DNA from: Dallia pectoralis
Lineage: Eukaryota > Chordata > Actinopteri > Esociformes > Umbridae
Assembly: GCA_029465975.1 (NCBI GenBank)
Contig: CM055748.1
Coordinates: 16,163,251-16,227,250 of the forward strand
Direction: 5' to 3'
DNA length: 64,000 bases
The position numbers and the translations under genes were made by a program. Positions within the stretch are counted from its first letter, which is position 1. Each line of letters begins with the position of its first letter. Shown piece by piece: positions 61,234 to 64,000 of this stretch. The notes below the pieces were generated by a model. It made no database searches. It was not told where the DNA came from and saw only the letters and a program-made list of their open reading frames with translations.

Positions 61234-61394
61234 CCAACATACATGGATACCAGGCACCAGAATGGGCAGATGGTGTAGAGGAGATGGCCAAACAGTGTGT
61301 CACTACTGCCTGCAAACCAGACGCACTCACAACAACGCACATCATCTCTGGTGGGAGACAGATTGTGATCCCAATAGAACACAGAGAGCCATAA
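61234..61394 (+). CDS. Candidate terminal exon of the unidentified plus-strand gene
   Basis: Acceptor gtattgttacacag, phase 1 in. Codes NIHGYQAPEWADGVEEMAKQ, CVTTACKPDALTTTHIISGG and RQIVIPIEHREP, then taa at 61392. AATAAA follows at 61408-61413. The phase does not join exon 4 directly (phase 2 out), so at least one exon between them would be missing. A competing frame (TWIPGTRMGRWCRGDG) is also open here. Confidence 0.3.
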
Positions 61395-61800
61395 TCAAAT
61401 GCACTCCAATAAATAGTGCCTTTTTGTAGAGACACAAAGCCTTGTCATAGCTTCACACATAATGTGACTGGCTGTTTTAGCCTTAAATCATTAAAACGAT
61501 ACATTCACCAAATGACCACATTTTCTTAAAGCTGCAGTAGATGTAGAAATGTGGCATTGCAATACATATTGTGATATCCACAATAATGTATCATTTCCAT
61601 AATTGCAGAATGACAGCACATGCAAAATCCCTTGGCCACTTCCAGGTTGCGTTATTATATGTGGTTCAAAAGACATAAAGTTTAAAATATCAATATTCTG
61701 TATGTTTCAAATATTACAGCAACTTGGCTGTTTTGTTGCAGTTGCTGTAATTAAGCTTTAACTTACTTCCACAAGGGGGGAACACATATGGTATATCCCA
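61395..61800. other. Intergenic, nothing identified
   Basis: No repeats or exon signals recognised. Confidence 0.4.
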
Positions 61801-61808
61801 TTTATCAG

Positions 61809-61814
61809 GTGGTA

Positions 61815-61845
<31 letters not shown>

Positions 61846-61858
61846 CAGTAGTAGTAGC

Positions 61859-61908
<50 letters not shown>

Positions 61909-62137
61909 CAGCAGCAGTAGCAGTAGCAGTAGCAGTAGTAGTAGTAGTAGTAGTAGTAGCAGTAGTAGCAGCAGTAGCAGCAGCAGCAGTAGCAGCAGCA
62001 GTAGTAGCAGTAGCAGCAGTAGCAGCAGTAGCAGTATTATTAGCAGTAGTAGTAGTAGCAGTAGTAGCAGTAGTAGTAGTAGTAGTATTAGCATTAGTAG
62101 TAGTAGTAGTAATAGTAGCAGTAGTAGTAGTAGTAGC

Positions 62138-62178
<41 letters not shown>

Positions 62179-62182
62179 CAGT
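61809..62182 (+). repeat. agt/agc trinucleotide microsatellite, ~370 bp
   Basis: (tag)n mixed with (cag)n in irregular blocks and a few att. Both strands lack stops in some frames, giving poly-Val/Ala and poly-Leu frames that are not genes. Confidence 0.98.
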
Positions 62183-63480
62183 AACTGTTGGTGAGTAAAA
62201 GTAGGCTATATTTACAGATAGAAGTCTCCTATGCAGATCGTTTGTTTGGCGCTTTATCCCAACATTGTAATCATACAGATAAATGGCAAAAACTCAGAGA
62301 CAAAGGAGGATAAGAGCAGTAGTTTTTATTTTACTGAGAATACCAGACTGTGTGTTCTGAGCCAAAAGATGCTTGCAAGAAAAATAAATACTGAACTTTG
62401 TGGAAACAATTGTGTTTGCAGCTGGCTGTCATGTCGTGATCAGATGCAATTTATCTGTATGTTGTGAGTTCAGACTACAACCTCATATTAACAAGCCATT
62501 CACAGACAGCCTGAGGTTTGGTTTGGAGCTGAAAAGGAAAGCTGCAGAGGTAAAATAAGCCCCAAATTGCAGCCTTCCCTTAGATAGTGCAGCACTTATT
62601 ATCAGTACACTATGAAAACCCCAAGGGTGCCATTTAGGACATGGAAATGTTATATGCTAGTGTGAGCCCTAAAAGGACTGAAGACTTGGTTCTTACTGTT
62701 CTACGTGTAGCTCTAATGGCCCATATAACTAGATCATTTGATTAAGAATAACTTTAATGGACTTCTTTCGTTGCTAATGAATATTTCAAAAGACCTCCTC
62801 CTGCCTGTGAATTCCCCCAATAAGGATCTTACCTTCATATTCTTTGCAGATATTCGTTACACATTGAATATCTGTGGGTTTAACATGCTGAAGGGGGGGG
62901 GGGGCTTATGGGCGACTCTTATAAATCAGTATCAGAGGGTCTGCACATGAATCATTATGTGTCTGTCATCGCTGTAAATCAATGATCTGTTGAAGGTTGG
63001 ACATGTGACCGGATCTGGGGAGGAGATGGTGAGCCTGGTGCTGTCAGGGAAATATTGGGGTCTGGGGAAAAGTGTGGTCCAATTCACTCACAGGTGTAAT
63101 GGCTCTCAGATGGGCACAACTAAGTGTCAAAACTGGGCAACACAGAAAATGGGGTGTAATTAAATACATTATATTACAGAAGCTGGCATCTCTATTGGAA
63201 AGTCTACGGGCTGTCTGCTGCAATTGTGTTGTGAATTGTCATTGATTCCCTTCACTGACATCTGTCAGTAAAAGTGACTAAAGTAAAACAAAATGCTGTG
63301 AAAAAAAGGTAGGGGCTCATATATAAAAAGGCTCATGTATAAAACTATTAAAGTAAACAGAATAACTAATTACAAAAAGTGTAATCATTGACTTCTCAAT
63401 TAATTGAAAATCAGAAGACATTTATGACTAATTTATTTAAACAAAAAATCATGTCTGCCTGCAAACAGGATGTCTGGAAC
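62183..63480. other. Intergenic, nothing identified
   Basis: Unique-looking AT-rich sequence; a G12 run at 62894. Pieces such as gtgccatttaggacatgg at 62629 again recall the dispersed repeat. Confidence 0.4.
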
Positions 63481-63482
63481 CA

Positions 63483-64000
63483 TGCTGGCAAGTTGGTCAG
63501 TAAACATGCTGGTCAGTAAACATGCTGGTCAGTAAACATGCTGGTCAGTTGGTCAGTAAACATGCTGGTCAGTTGGTCAGTAAACATGCTGGTCAGTAAA
63601 CATGCTGGTCAGTTGGTCAGTAAACATGCTGGACGGTTGGTCAGTAAACATGCTGGTCAGTTGGTCAGTAAACATGCTGGACGGTTGGTCAGTAACCATG
63701 CTGGTCAGTTGGTCAGTAAACATGCTGGTCAGTTGGTCAGTAAACATGCTGGTCAGTTGGTCAGTAGCCATGCTGGTCAGTTGGTCAGTAAACATGCTGG
63801 TCAATAAACATGCTGGTCAGTTGGTCAGTAAACATGCTGGTTAGTTGGTCAGTAAACATGCTGGTCAGTAAACATGCTGGTCAGTTGGTAAGTAAACATG
63901 CTGGTCAATAAACATGCTGGTCAGTTGGTCAGTAAACATGCTGGTCAGTTGGTCAGTGAACATGCTGGTCAGTAAACATGCTGGTCAGTTGGTCAGTAAA
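63483..64000 (+). repeat. 24/16-bp minisatellite, continuing past the window
   Basis: Units catgctggtcagttggtcag-taaa (24 bp) and catgctggtcagtaaa (16 bp, lacking ttggtcag). About 24 units visible; the right end is open. Confidence 0.96.

Noticed and set aside
61714..62198. Poly-Leu and poly-Val/Ala frames
   Set aside because: Trinucleotide microsatellite read in stop-free frames.

Overview
This is animal nuclear DNA, most likely from a teleost fish. It has split cadherin exons with GT-AG introns, fish-type LINEs (a Rex3/RTE-like element and an L2 element with the usual 3' tail), a P-like DNA transposon with a THAP exon, and at least four copies of a short 'non-identical to tagtgcact...gccatttgggac' repeat that I associate with pike and salmon relatives. 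The order (Esociformes or Salmoniformes) is inferred from memory of that repeat and is not proven. A 500-N assembly gap lies at 51089-51588. By adding up array spans, tandem repeats fill roughly 27-28 kb of the 64 kb.

Region 1 (1-18.5 kb) holds the 3' half of one plus-strand gene, a dachsous-type giant cadherin (protocadherin-16/23 family). Twelve exons join in phase into about 1,515 residues: roughly ten cadherin repeats, one transmembrane helix and a ~365-residue tail. The 5' half lies left of the window. Nearly every intron carries a minisatellite or microsatellite. In four introns the repeat unit spans the exon/intron junction, so the real splice site has been copied 15 to ~46 times. The 3' UTR has two AATAAA signals and is followed by a 31-bp array in which nearly every unit carries the AP-1 heptamer TGAGTCA.

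Region 2 (18.5-46 kb) is intergenic and transposon-rich. A broken, inverted LINE with a 55-bp array lies at 22.9-24.7 kb. A minus-strand L2/Rex1-type LINE at 30.0-35.95 kb is interrupted by a Rex3-like LINE and swollen by internal tandem arrays. A P-like transposon at 39.57-44.07 kb (32-bp inverted ends, 8-bp target duplication) contains a solo LTR (5-bp target duplication), which contains an L2 LINE fragment. A few exon-like segments of unknown genes are also visible.

Region 3 (46-64 kb) has a 75-bp satellite of about 67 copies running into the gap, then a non-autonomous LTR retrotransposon (52.34-55.19 kb, target duplication gctac) with a long repeat-coded Pro/Ser-rich ORF. A 78-bp satellite with higher-order periods and several smaller arrays follow. 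Small exon-like segments at 51.68-61.39 kb suggest an unidentified plus-strand gene whose introns carry these arrays.
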